36,773 nucleotides of DNA. Origin: Verrucomicrobiales bacterium. GTDB lineage: Bacteria > Verrucomicrobiota > Verrucomicrobiia > Verrucomicrobiales > DEV007. A program made the position numbers and the translations under genes. Below the pieces are notes generated by a model, which saw nothing but the letters and a program-made list of their open reading frames with translations, was not told where the DNA came from and ran no database searches. Positions within the stretch are counted from its first letter, which is position 1, and each line of letters opens with the position of its first letter. The DNA is taken from contig JARGOP010000035.1 in NCBI GenBank assembly GCA_029233965.1, forward strand, positions 1-36,773, written 5' to 3'. Positions 1-7,671 of this stretch are shown here, piece after piece.

Positions 1-154
1 GCTTCAGGCCGAAAGAGTCGACACGCCGTTTGATGGAGAGGAGATTTTCCAACTCCAGGCCGGGATAGATCGAGACGATGTCCGTCGCGCCAACCTGCGC
101 AGCGAGCTGGAGATTTTCATCGGAGAACGGCGTGACGAGGAGGGCGATATTCAT
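1..154 (-). CDS. TIM-barrel sugar enzyme, mannonate-dehydratase-like (N-terminal 51 residues; runs off the window)
   Basis: Only the first 51 codons lie in the window, read leftward from the ATG at 152-154. The peptide begins MNIALLVTPFSDENLQLAAQ and continues with a GATDIVSIYPG segment. An opening hydrophobic strand followed by a helix and a 'GaTDIV' strand is typical of the xylose-isomerase-like TIM-barrel family that includes mannonate dehydratase (UxuA) and sugar-phosphate isomerases. The catalytic region is off the window, so substrate cannot be assigned. A role in uronate/hexuronate catabolism would fit the neighbouring sialic acid genes but is inference. It is transcribed divergently from everything on its right. 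No clear ribosome binding site precedes the ATG. Confidence 0.6.
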   Translation of the reverse strand, partial: MNIALLVTPFSDENLQLAAQVGATDIVSIYPGLELENLLSIKRRVDSFGLK

Positions 155-199
155 GTGCAGGCTTGAGATCTAACAGGGTCAGAGGGCGGAAGCAACAGG

Positions 200-439
200 G
201 TTGAATCAGGGCTCGTGATCTTTGGTCCGACCGCCGCAGCGGCCTCAACCGCCCTTTGGGCTTTGACGAAGCAGACCGCGCTGGAACTCCGGATCGAGCC
301 CTACGCGATCATGATCGAGCCGTCGGGATCCACCTTCTGCCGCGAGCAGCGAATCGAACTGGCGGAAGAGGAGGTGCGGAAGGGAATGAAGAGTCGCCCT
401 CCGGGGAAAGGGTTACCCTCTCGGAACGCCGCCGAATGA
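200..439 (+). pseudogene. decayed short-chain dehydrogenase-like fragment
   Basis: A 74-codon open frame (GTG at 215, stop at 437-439) is open in phase a little further upstream. It contains ALWALTKQTALELR followed by a YAIMIEPSG segment. This resembles the C-terminal part of an SDR fold: the helix after the catalytic Tyr-x3-Lys, then the strand ending in 'EPG'. The residues where Tyr and Lys would fall are Ala and Thr, there is no Rossmann N-terminus upstream, and the last 30 residues look unlike any SDR. I read it as a gene remnant; a chance resemblance is possible. It sits between the divergent TIM-barrel gene and the secreted coiled-coil gene. Confidence 0.3.
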
Positions 440-699
440 TCCCCGCTCCCCGGCACACCCCGACTATGTAAACTCAGGGCATTCTGATAAGTCGAAACGC
501 ACCAATGCGCTGAACAATGTCTACAAATGGGTCGGTGGGAAATGGACCTTCGTTCGCTACGGTGACGGTCCAGAAAAAGAGAACGGTCTCACCACGGGGA
601 AGCTCGGGGAGCGGAAGTACGAATCATGTCCCGCCCGGCTCCGTCGATTGCGAATTGGGAGACATTGACACTCGTGAGCCGACTCGATAGTCTCCGAAA
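440..699 (+). other. intergenic stretch with an unassigned open fragment
   Basis: This stretch has no complete gene. From about 437 to 667 the plus strand is open in one frame without an ATG. It includes a protein-like segment NNVYKWVGGKWTFVRYGDG (about 512-568) and ends at a TGA near 667. With the SDR-like fragment just upstream, this suggests a decayed region rather than a regulatory one. I see no terminator or clear promoter. The promoter for the gene starting at 700 must lie here but cannot be pinned down. Confidence 0.3.
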
Positions 700-1719
700 A
701 TGATGAAGCGGCCCCTGTTTCCTTTAAGCGCTCTTGGAGTCGCCGTTGTCGTTTCGGTTTTTGGTCTACCGGCTTTTGCCGAGCAAACTGAGGGGGATCC
801 TCTCTCCCTCGAGAAGTTAAAAGCGAAATACGAAGGGGCCCGCGATCTGGCGAATGAGCCGATCAAAGATCTCAATCGAAAATATACGGAGGCTCTGAGG
901 AAGTTGCTCGAAAGCGAAGCGGCATCCGGTGAATTGGACCGTTCTTTACAGGTGAAGAGTGAACTCGAGGCGTTCGGAAATGGAGAGGAGTTCGACGAAA
1001 CTCTCTTTCCGATGGATGACAGTACGGCCCCGGCTCTGGCGAGACTGCGATCCGCCTATGTGACGCAGCGATCTCTTCTTGAGAAAGAAGTCGCCCCTCA
1101 GTTCGCCGCCTTGCAAAGCAAATACATCGAGGCATTGGAGCAGTTAGAGAGAGAACACACCCGACTTCAAAATTTCGACGCTGCAGTGAAAATTCGGGAG
1201 GAAAGAGAGTCGTTCAAAGTGGATCATGACTCTCTCGAAGGTCGAATCCACTTTATCGTGAAAGGGGAGATTCAAATGGAGCTGAACGGGGAGCGCCTCA
1301 GTTTTCGCGATGAGTCCAACGACCCTCAATACATCAGCGGAGTGAGCCGGGTGAACACCTTTACGGTCGGTGATGTGATCTCAATCAAGATGAGCAGTGG
1401 CGCGAGCTTCCGAAGCCTCATCATGGCAATTCAAAGTGAAGACGGAAAAACGGGGATTCCTGTGGCGAGGAACTACTACCGGATTCTGGACTCGGAGTCT
1501 TCTCATGGGGAGATAGAAGCCGATGAGGTCGCCACCCTGAAAGCCGAACCCGGCCCCGGCCCGACTGATCGGGACATGGCGACGATCTGGAATGGCAAGA
1601 GCCTGCCTGAAGCGCTCAAGAGTGCCTCCCAGTGGGCGAAGCTGGAGAAGCAGGTGGATTGGAACTACTACGCGGTGGCGATCACGAGTGACATGTTCTT
1701 ACCGCTCGAAGGAGAGTGA
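700..1719 (+). CDS. secreted coiled-coil protein of unknown function
   Basis: The 339-residue product begins with a signal peptide: MMKR, then a hydrophobic stretch to about residue 25, with likely cleavage after AFA. Residues 35-165 are helical and charged, with two similar blocks (around LKAKYEGARD...LNRKYTEALRKL and LEKEVAPQFAALQSKYIEAL...), consistent with coiled coil. The C-terminal 170 residues look beta-rich and carry no motif I recognise. Proteins of this plan are common as exported proteins of unknown function in Verrucomicrobiota. The start may be 700 or 703 (MM). It lies 80 bp upstream of the sialic acid lyase on the same strand, but co-function is only a guess from position. Confidence 0.75.
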   Translation: MMKRPLFPLSALGVAVVVSVFGLPAFAEQTEGDPLSLEKLKAKYEGARDLANEPIKDLNRKYTEALRKLLESEAASGELDRSLQVKSELEAFGNGEEFDETLFPMDDSTAPALARLRSAYVTQRSLLEKEVAPQFAALQSKYIEALEQLEREHTRLQNFDAAVKIREERESFKVDHDSLEGRIHFIVKGEIQMELNGERLSFRDESNDPQYISGVSRVNTFTVGDVISIKMSSGASFRSLIMAIQSEDGKTGIPVARNYYRILDSESSHGEIEADEVATLKAEPGPGPTDRDMATIWNGKSLPEALKSASQWAKLEKQVDWNYYAVAITSDMFLPLEGE

Positions 1720-1799
1720 GTCACGGGACTGCACGGTAACAATCAGCCAATGGTCACCTCTTCTCGTTTCGTTTTGAGAGTGGCCGCTAAGTTCCTCAG

Positions 1800-2741
1800 A
1801 TGATTAATTTTCCACCCTTGACCGGACTCGTCGCGGCGACCTTTACGCCCTTCCATCCCGATGGCAGGATCCGCTTCGAAATGATTCCGGACTGCACCGA
1901 GTTTCTGATTCGCAACGGAGTGACCGGGATTTATATTTGCGGGAGCACGGGGGAAGGCCCTTCTCTGACGATCGCGGAGCGAAAGGCGGTCGCGGAGGCC
2001 TATGTGAAGGCGGCCGCGGGGCGGTTGCGGACCATCGTTCACATCGGGCACACCTGCCTCTCTGATGTCTGTGCACTGGCGGCCCACGCGGAGTCCATCG
2101 GGGCGGATGCGATCTCGTCGGTCTCGCCGTATTATTTCAAACCGGAGAACACCACGGTGCTCGTCCAGTTCCTCAGCGCTGCGGCTGCGTCGGCTCCGAC
2201 CCTGCCATTTTACTATTATCATATTCCTTCGCTGACCGGAGTGGCGGTGAATCCGGTACAGTTTCTCGAGGAGGGCGGTCGATCCATTCCGACCCTGCGC
2301 GGGATCAAGTTTACCGACTCTGATCTCAGCCTCATGAATGCCTGCCAGGAGGTTGAGCAGGGAAAATTCGACGTGCTCTTTGGTCGCGATGAAATGTTGC
2401 TCGCCGGTCTCAGCGCGGGAGCCGCCGGAGCGGTTGGCAGCACTTACAATCTCGCGCCACAACTCTATGAGAGCATCATTCAGGCATTCGGTGCCGGGGA
2501 GATGAAGGCCGCCCGTGAATGGCAGCTGCGCTCCGTCGCGATGATCCGGGCGATCGTCGAAGTCGGTGGTGAGTCAGCGATCAAGTATCCGATGCATCGC
2601 CACGGGCTCGATTGCGGTCCGCGTCGTCTTCCGATGCGACAGCTGACGCAGGCGGACAAGGATGAGATTGACCGTCGGCTCGATGCCCTCGGTTTTGACG
2701 AGTGGGCGGCGCTTCCGGTTTCGGCTGAACCTGTCGCATGA
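1800..2741 (+). CDS. nanA: N-acetylneuraminate lyase (DHDPS family)
   Basis: This 313-residue cytosolic (beta/alpha)8 aldolase should cleave N-acetylneuraminate to N-acetylmannosamine and pyruvate, the first step of sialic acid catabolism. Family signatures are visible: G48-S-T-G-E52 (the carboxylate-binding GxxGE loop), Y138-Y-Y-H-I-P with Y140 in the place of the catalytic tyrosine, and K170 in GIKFTD as the Schiff-base lysine. YYYHIPSLTGV and the neighbouring Kelch-symporter gene favour sialic acid lyase over dihydrodipicolinate synthase. The stop overlaps the next start (ATGA at 2738-2741), so the two are translationally coupled. The start at 1800 has no Shine-Dalgarno, but the product begins just before the conserved GLVAATFTPF strand. 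Confidence 0.9.
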   Translation: MINFPPLTGLVAATFTPFHPDGRIRFEMIPDCTEFLIRNGVTGIYICGSTGEGPSLTIAERKAVAEAYVKAAAGRLRTIVHIGHTCLSDVCALAAHAESIGADAISSVSPYYFKPENTTVLVQFLSAAAASAPTLPFYYYHIPSLTGVAVNPVQFLEEGGRSIPTLRGIKFTDSDLSLMNACQEVEQGKFDVLFGRDEMLLAGLSAGAAGAVGSTYNLAPQLYESIIQAFGAGEMKAAREWQLRSVAMIRAIVEVGGESAIKYPMHRHGLDCGPRRLPMRQLTQADKDEIDRRLDALGFDEWAALPVSAEPVA

Positions 2742-5257
2742 AGAGCTTCTTTCCCATTCTGTTTGGCGTCCTCTTGTTTGGTCACGGGCTCAGGGCCGGG
2801 GAGTTACTCACCTGGGAGGCACTCCCGCCGATCCCCAATGAAACAGGAGTGGCCGGCCCGTTCACGGGGATCCACGAAGAAGCTCTCATCGTCGCCGGCG
2901 GGGCCAATTTTCCGGGAGCAGTCTGGGAAGTGGAGAAGGTCTGGCACGATGAGATTTTCGTGCTTCCACTCGGCGACGGGGAACCGGCATGGAAGTCCGC
3001 CGGGAAGCTCCCGAAACCGCTTGGCTACGGGACGACGGTTTCCCTGCCCGAAGGGATTTTATGCATCGGGGGAAACGACGCGTCGTCGCTCAGTGATTCC
3101 GCGTTTCTGTTGAAGTGGAACGGGCAGGAGGTGGAGGTCGAAGTGCTGCCGAACCTTCCAACCCCGGTTTGCTACGCGGCTGCCGTGAAGCTGGGAAATT
3201 TCATCTATCTTGCGGGGGGACAGCATGGTCCCGGGCTCGATTCCGCGACGTCGGCATTCCTGCGTCTCGATTGGTCGAAGCGATCGGATCCGGAGGCGTT
3301 TCTCTGGGAGTCTCTCGCAGACATTCCCGGAGAGGGTCGTGCCTTTCATTCTCTGGTCACACAGAGCAATGGTCGACACGAGGTGATCTACCTGCTGGGT
3401 GGACGTCACGTCGACGGAAATGGGGAGGTAAAGTTTCTCCCGAAGGTCTTTCAATTCGATCCGCTCAAGAAAGAGATGCCCTGGACGCGGAAGGCGGATC
3501 TGCCGACGCCTCTGGCGGCGGGGACGGTCGCCGCGGTCGGGCAGAGTCATCTTGTGACCCTCGCCGGTGCGGATGGCAGTCTCTTCGCGCAGTCGGACGA
3601 GATGAAAGACCGGCATCCCGGATTTCCGAAGTCCAGCTATGCCTATCATACCATCACCGACACCTGGATTGAGGCGGGGCAACTCCCGCAGAATCAGGTC
3701 ACGACGGAGGTGGTTGCGGCGGGAGATAAGTGGTTTCTCATCAGCGGGGAAGTCCGGCCGAGAGTCCGAACCCCTGACGTGTGGAAAATCACACCGCTAC
3801 CTGGCGAGGTGGCTTTCGCGGCGGCGAACTGGGTTGCGATTGTTCTCTATCTCGGAGGAGTCATTGGTATCGGCGTGTTCTTCTCGCGTCGCAACAAAAG
3901 CACGGATGACTTTTTCCGGGGAGGACAGCGGGTTCCTTCCTGGGTCGCGGGCCTGAGTATCTTTGCGACGCTGTTGAGTTCGATCACCTTCATCGCGCTT
4001 CCGGCCCGCGCCTTTGCGACTGACTGGGTCATGATGGTGGTGAATGCGGGGATTCTCATCTGCGCTCCGCTCGTGGTTCTCGCGATCATTCCGAAGTTCC
4101 GGAACTTTAACGTCACCTCTGCCTACGAGTATCTTGAAAGCCGGTTCCATCTTTCCCTGCGGCTCTTTGCGGGGATGTCGTTCGTGCTCTTCCAGATCGG
4201 ACGAATGGCGATCGTGATGTTTCTCCCGGCGCTGGCGCTCGCGACGATCACTCCCCTCTCGGTCGAACAATGTATCCTCGTCATGGGCGTGCTCAGCATT
4301 CTCTACTGTTCGATCGGCGGACTCGAGGCGGTCGTGTGGACGGATGCCCTGCAATCGATCGTGCTGCTCGGCGGAGCTTTCCTCAGCTTTGTGATCATTC
4401 TCATGAACCTCGACGGCGGCTGGGCCGAATATACGACCGTCGCCCTGACCGATCACAAATTTCGCTGGGCTGATTTTGACTTTGGCTCCACTTCCTACCT
4501 TACAACCGCGTTTTGGGTAGTTTTGTTAGGAGGCGTCGGAAGCTCCCTGATTCCCTACAGCTCGGATCAGGCCGTGGTGCAACGCTATGTTTCGACGCCG
4601 TCGGAGAAAGAGGCTCAATCCGCGATCTGGCTGAATGCGGTGATGTCGGCGGTGGCGACGCTGCTCTTCTTCGGACTCGGCACCGGGCTCTACGTTTTCT
4701 ACAAGGCGAATCCGGGAGGGCTCGATCCAACCTTCCCGACAGACTCAATTTTCCCGCTCTTCATTTCGCGGGAGCTTCCGGTTGGAGTCGCGGGGGTTGT
4801 CATCGCGGCAGTTTTCGCGGCGGCGCAGTCGACGATTTCTTCCAGCATGAACAGCACCTCGACCGTCATCGTGACCGACTTCTTCCGGCGGCTCGGATGG
4901 GAGGCGAGCGAGCGAGCCTACCTCCGGCTTGCGAGAATCCTCACCGTTGTTCTCGGGACGGTAGGAACCCTCTTCGCGCTCGTCCTTGCGTGGAGTGAGA
5001 TCGAATCTGCCTGGCAGACGTTTCTCATGATTATCGGTTTCGTGATGGGACCGCTCTGCGGTCTGTTTTTGTTAGGGATGTTTACCAAATCAGGAAACAC
5101 ACGCGGTGCGATCGTCGGAGTTGTCTTCGGAGTGACAGTCCTCGTCTGGGCTCGCTTCGGCACCGACATGCACGGCCTTCTCTACGCGCCACTCGGGGTG
5201 AGTGCGACCTGGCTGGTGGGGTGGGTCATGAGTCGGTCGTTGTCGGGGACGGACTGA
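2738..5257 (+). CDS. N-acetylneuraminate epimerase (Kelch) fused to an SSS-family sodium/solute symporter
   Basis: This 839-residue fusion has a signal sequence (residues 1-20), then a Kelch beta-propeller to about residue 355, then a sodium:solute symporter domain of about 13 membrane helices to the C-terminus. The propeller has NanM-type blades (AGGANFP, CIGGNDASS, YLAGGQHGPG, YLLGGRH). The symporter starts around residue 364 (NWVAIVLYLGGVIGIGVFFS) and continues with RNKSTDDFFRGGQRVPSW, a usual SSS entry motif. The expected role is periplasmic mutarotation of sialic acid followed by sodium-coupled uptake, feeding the lyase encoded just upstream (4-bp overlap). The fused order places the propeller outside the membrane next to the transporter. 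Separate nanM and siaT genes are the commoner arrangement, although such fusions occur in PVC bacteria. Substrate assignment is inferred from family plus context. Confidence 0.88.
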   Translation: MKSFFPILFGVLLFGHGLRAGELLTWEALPPIPNETGVAGPFTGIHEEALIVAGGANFPGAVWEVEKVWHDEIFVLPLGDGEPAWKSAGKLPKPLGYGTTVSLPEGILCIGGNDASSLSDSAFLLKWNGQEVEVEVLPNLPTPVCYAAAVKLGNFIYLAGGQHGPGLDSATSAFLRLDWSKRSDPEAFLWESLADIPGEGRAFHSLVTQSNGRHEVIYLLGGRHVDGNGEVKFLPKVFQFDPLKKEMPWTRKADLPTPLAAGTVAAVGQSHLVTLAGADGSLFAQSDEMKDRHPGFPKSSYAYHTITDTWIEAGQLPQNQVTTEVVAAGDKWFLISGEVRPRVRTPDVWKITPLPGEVAFAAANWVAIVLYLGGVIGIGVFFSRRNKSTDDFFRGGQRVPSWVAGLSIFATLLSSITFIALPARAFATDWVMMVVNAGILICAPLVVLAIIPKFRNFNVTSAYEYLESRFHLSLRLFAGMSFVLFQIGRMAIVMFLPALALATITPLSVEQCILVMGVLSILYCSIGGLEAVVWTDALQSIVLLGGAFLSFVIILMNLDGGWAEYTTVALTDHKFRWADFDFGSTSYLTTAFWVVLLGGVGSSLIPYSSDQAVVQRYVSTPSEKEAQSAIWLNAVMSAVATLLFFGLGTGLYVFYKANPGGLDPTFPTDSIFPLFISRELPVGVAGVVIAAVFAAAQSTISSSMNSTSTVIVTDFFRRLGWEASERAYLRLARILTVVLGTVGTLFALVLAWSEIESAWQTFLMIIGFVMGPLCGLFLLGMFTKSGNTRGAIVGVVFGVTVLVWARFGTDMHGLLYAPLGVSATWLVGWVMSRSLSGTD

Positions 5258-5325
5258 TCGGCACGGCATGAAGGCGCCTCGAAATTTTCTCGCCCGTCTT
5301 CATGAGGTTGGTTAGGGTCCTGCCT

Positions 5326-6705
5326 ATGACTTCGAAGACCCCCCTTGAATCAAAATCACAGAACCGCCGTCAGTTTCTCAAAGCCGGGGCTGCCCTGGGA
5401 ATGGGAGTGTTGGCTTCCAATGCCGCGACAGTTCGTGCCGCGACAAACAAGAACGGCAAGCTCCGCATTTTCCAAATTGGAACCGGCGGGATCGGCGGGA
5501 TGCAACGAAAAGGTCTCAAGGGTCACCCCATGGTCGAATTCGCGGGTTTTTGCGATACGGACACGACCATGTTTTCGAGGATCGAAGACTACCACGGCGA
5601 CTACTGGACCGTGACCGATTACCGCGAAGCGTTCGCGAACAAAGCGGGCGACTTTGATGCTGTCATCGTCGACACGCCGGACTTTCATCACTGCCCCATG
5701 ATGGTCACGGCGTTGAAGCACGGGAAGCATGTCTACGGCCAGAAGCCACTCGTGCACCAGCTCGATGAGTTGCGCATCATTCGGGAAGCGGTGGCGGCAC
5801 GTCCTGAGCTTTACACCCAGATGGGCAATCAACGCGCCTGCACGACGGGTCGCATGCAGGCCACGGAGATTCTGAAATCGAATCAACTGGGTCGGCCGAT
5901 TGAAGCTCACATTTGGGTTGGCGGCATGAGTCGCGGCACTTACTTCGTTGATCCCTGGAGCCCGATCACGGAAGCGACAGCGATTCCGGAGACAGTGAAG
6001 TGGGGTTTGTGGAACGGTCCTTTGACGGAGCACCTCCCTTACAGTGAAGACCTGCACCCGCGCCGCTGGCGTTCCTACTGGGAGACCGGGGGCGGCATGC
6101 TCGCGGACTGGGGCTGCCATGTCATCGATGTGCTCTACTTTGCCTATGACCTGCCGCATCCGGAATCCGTGGTCACGAAGACGAGCAAGCCGTCCGGGGT
6201 TTGCCATTCAGGTCAGAATGAATCAACGATCACCTACCCCGGTGGCGACAATTTTGTGAATGACAAGTTCGTCCTCCATTTCAATGACAGTTCGATCAAG
6301 CCGTCGTTTGAGAAGTTGGGCCTCCCGACCCCGGGGATCACGGGAACGGCCACCATGGTGGTTTGTGAGGAAGGAACCATGATCCTTGAGCCGGGTGGAA
6401 AATTTGAAATCTACCGCAAGGGCAAGCTCGTCGAAAACGAGCCACGCCCCGAAGTCGCACCCCGCGATCACTGGAAGGACTGGGCCGACTGCTGCCTTGG
6501 AAACGAGAAGCCGCTCTGGACTCAGTTTGACATCGGATCCCGCATCACTGAGCCGGCCCTGCTCGCGACCAAGGCAACGCGTTTCCCGAATGAGGAGTTG
6601 AAGTGGGACGGTGAAAACTACCGCTTCACGAATCACGACGAGGCGAACAAAACGATTCTTTCGCGGAATTACGCGGAGGGATTTGCGCCGCCGGCGATTG
6701 CTTAA
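5326..6705 (+). CDS. Tat-exported Gfo/Idh/MocA family oxidoreductase
   Basis: This is an NAD(P)-dependent oxidoreductase of 459 residues, or 467 if the upstream ATG at 5302 is used. The N-terminus carries a twin-arginine signal (NRRQFLKAGAALGMGVLAS). A Rossmann segment follows (LRIFQIGTGGIGG), then GKHVYGQKPLVHQ, the family's 'EKP' motif with Gln for Glu. GGGMLADWGCHVIDVL marks the C-terminal substrate domain and its catalytic Asp/His. I prefer ATG 5326 because it gives the usual short n-region and follows an AGGG nine bases upstream. The gene lies 68 bp after the symporter fusion and ends at a strong hairpin, so it is probably the last gene of the sialic acid unit. The sugar it oxidises is unknown. 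Confidence 0.87.
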   Translation: MTSKTPLESKSQNRRQFLKAGAALGMGVLASNAATVRAATNKNGKLRIFQIGTGGIGGMQRKGLKGHPMVEFAGFCDTDTTMFSRIEDYHGDYWTVTDYREAFANKAGDFDAVIVDTPDFHHCPMMVTALKHGKHVYGQKPLVHQLDELRIIREAVAARPELYTQMGNQRACTTGRMQATEILKSNQLGRPIEAHIWVGGMSRGTYFVDPWSPITEATAIPETVKWGLWNGPLTEHLPYSEDLHPRRWRSYWETGGGMLADWGCHVIDVLYFAYDLPHPESVVTKTSKPSGVCHSGQNESTITYPGGDNFVNDKFVLHFNDSSIKPSFEKLGLPTPGITGTATMVVCEEGTMILEPGGKFEIYRKGKLVENEPRPEVAPRDHWKDWADCCLGNEKPLWTQFDIGSRITEPALLATKATRFPNEELKWDGENYRFTNHDEANKTILSRNYAEGFAPPAIA

Positions 6706-6733
6706 CCCGGGTTCGACAGTCTTCGGGATTCAA

Positions 6734-6773
6734 CCCTGTGAGGTCGATGACCTGACAGGGTCGTTTCGTTTTC
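6734..6773 (+). terminator. rho-independent terminator after the oxidoreductase
   Basis: Arms 6734-6745 (CCCTGTGAGGTC) and 6749-6760 (GACCTGACAGGG) pair over 12 positions with one mismatch around a GAT loop. They are followed by the T-rich stretch TCGTTTCGTTTTC. It lies 29 bases past the stop of the plus-strand gene. Its T tract is on the plus strand only, so it serves that gene and not the convergent lipoprotein gene. Confidence 0.8.
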
Positions 6774-6812
6774 GGGGTGCGTTGGGGATTTCGCGGAGGC
6801 GGGAAACAGGAA

Positions 6813-7523
6813 CTACGACTCCTTCTTAACGGGAGTCATCGTCGACTTGCCCTGAACCGCTTTCCGCACCTTCCGTGCCCAGGCCTGCATTGCCATCTCG
6901 GCCTGTCCATACTTGGAAAGGCTGCCCGGTTGGAGCTTGCCTCCTTCGAGCCTGTCGACCATCGCATAGAGCTGGCGGCGGGAGCGGGAGTCAAGCACCT
7001 CGATTTCGATGGAGGCGCTTCCGGCGCCGAGGGCACGCGTTTCTCCCTGAAGCACCTGAAGACCGGTCGCAGCGATGCCGGCATAAGGCATGTAGTTCAC
7101 AGCGAAAAGGGCCGGGTTGCTGGGCTCCAGATCGGTGAGGGCGGCACGAATCGTCATCGTTGATGAGCTGCGTGAACGGGTGATTTCGTAGAATTTTCCG
7201 AACTCCGCCTCAAGAATGTCTTCGAACTTTTCGGCAAGGACTTCCGCTTCTTCGCGACTCGCTTTCTTCACCTTGGGGTCGGTGCTTTTCGGAAGCAGGA
7301 CACGGACATCTTCAATGATGACCCGCTCGTATCGCTTCAGCCGCTCGGGATCGCCTGATTTGACGAGAGCTTTGTTTCCGAAAGCGCCGACTTGCTCTTC
7401 CATGCCGCGGTAACTGCTAAGGTGGTTACTCTTGTCCGGTTGGGTTGTCTCGCAACTGACGAGTAGCATTACGGGAAGGAGAGGCAGGAAAAGACGCGCA
7501 CGCATCTGATTGAATCGTCTCAT
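6813..7523 (-). CDS. DUF3313-like lipoprotein
   Basis: The 236-residue product has an N-terminal hydrophobic segment and a lipobox (LLVSC, Cys near residue 24), so it is a predicted lipoprotein. Features that recall DUF3313 are LSSYRGME after the lipobox, a YERVIIEDVRV strand, the SREEAEVLAEKFEDILEAEF helix, and ALTDLEPSNPAL in the middle. DUF3313 proteins are uncharacterised small lipoproteins of Gram-negative bacteria. The start may be 7523 or the ATG at 7505 (MRARLF), which gives a more usual n-region. The gene is convergent with the oxidoreductase and divergent from the histidine kinase. Function is unknown. Confidence 0.75.
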   Translation of the reverse strand: MRRFNQMRARLFLPLLPVMLLVSCETTQPDKSNHLSSYRGMEEQVGAFGNKALVKSGDPERLKRYERVIIEDVRVLLPKSTDPKVKKASREEAEVLAEKFEDILEAEFGKFYEITRSRSSSTMTIRAALTDLEPSNPALFAVNYMPYAGIAATGLQVLQGETRALGAGSASIEIEVLDSRSRRQLYAMVDRLEGGKLQPGSLSKYGQAEMAMQAWARKVRKAVQGKSTMTPVKKES

Positions 7524-7606
7524 TTTTGAGAACTCGCAATCGAAAAGTCGCGGCGTCAGAGCAGGAAATTTTCGGACTCAATGCCCTATGTTATGAGCAG
7601 GAATCA

Positions 7607-7622
7607 TGGCTCAAAAGAGCCA
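7607..7622 (+). other. small hairpin in the leader of the histidine kinase gene
   Basis: TGGCTC (7607-7612) and GAGCCA (7617-7622) form a six-pair stem with an AAAA loop, 49 bases upstream of the kinase start. It lies in the divergent interval between the DUF3313 gene and the kinase gene. No T tract follows, so it is not an obvious terminator. A role in the leader is possible but unproven. Confidence 0.3.
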
Positions 7623-7671
7623 GCACTCTCCCTCTCGCCGGCGCTGGGTATTCGTGTTAGCCTTTTGGTGA

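Noticed and set aside
5257-5310. Inverted CATGAAGGCG / CGCC...TTCATG as a terminator between the symporter fusion and the oxidoreductase
   Set aside because: The arms are interrupted, there is no T tract, and the genes look co-transcribed.
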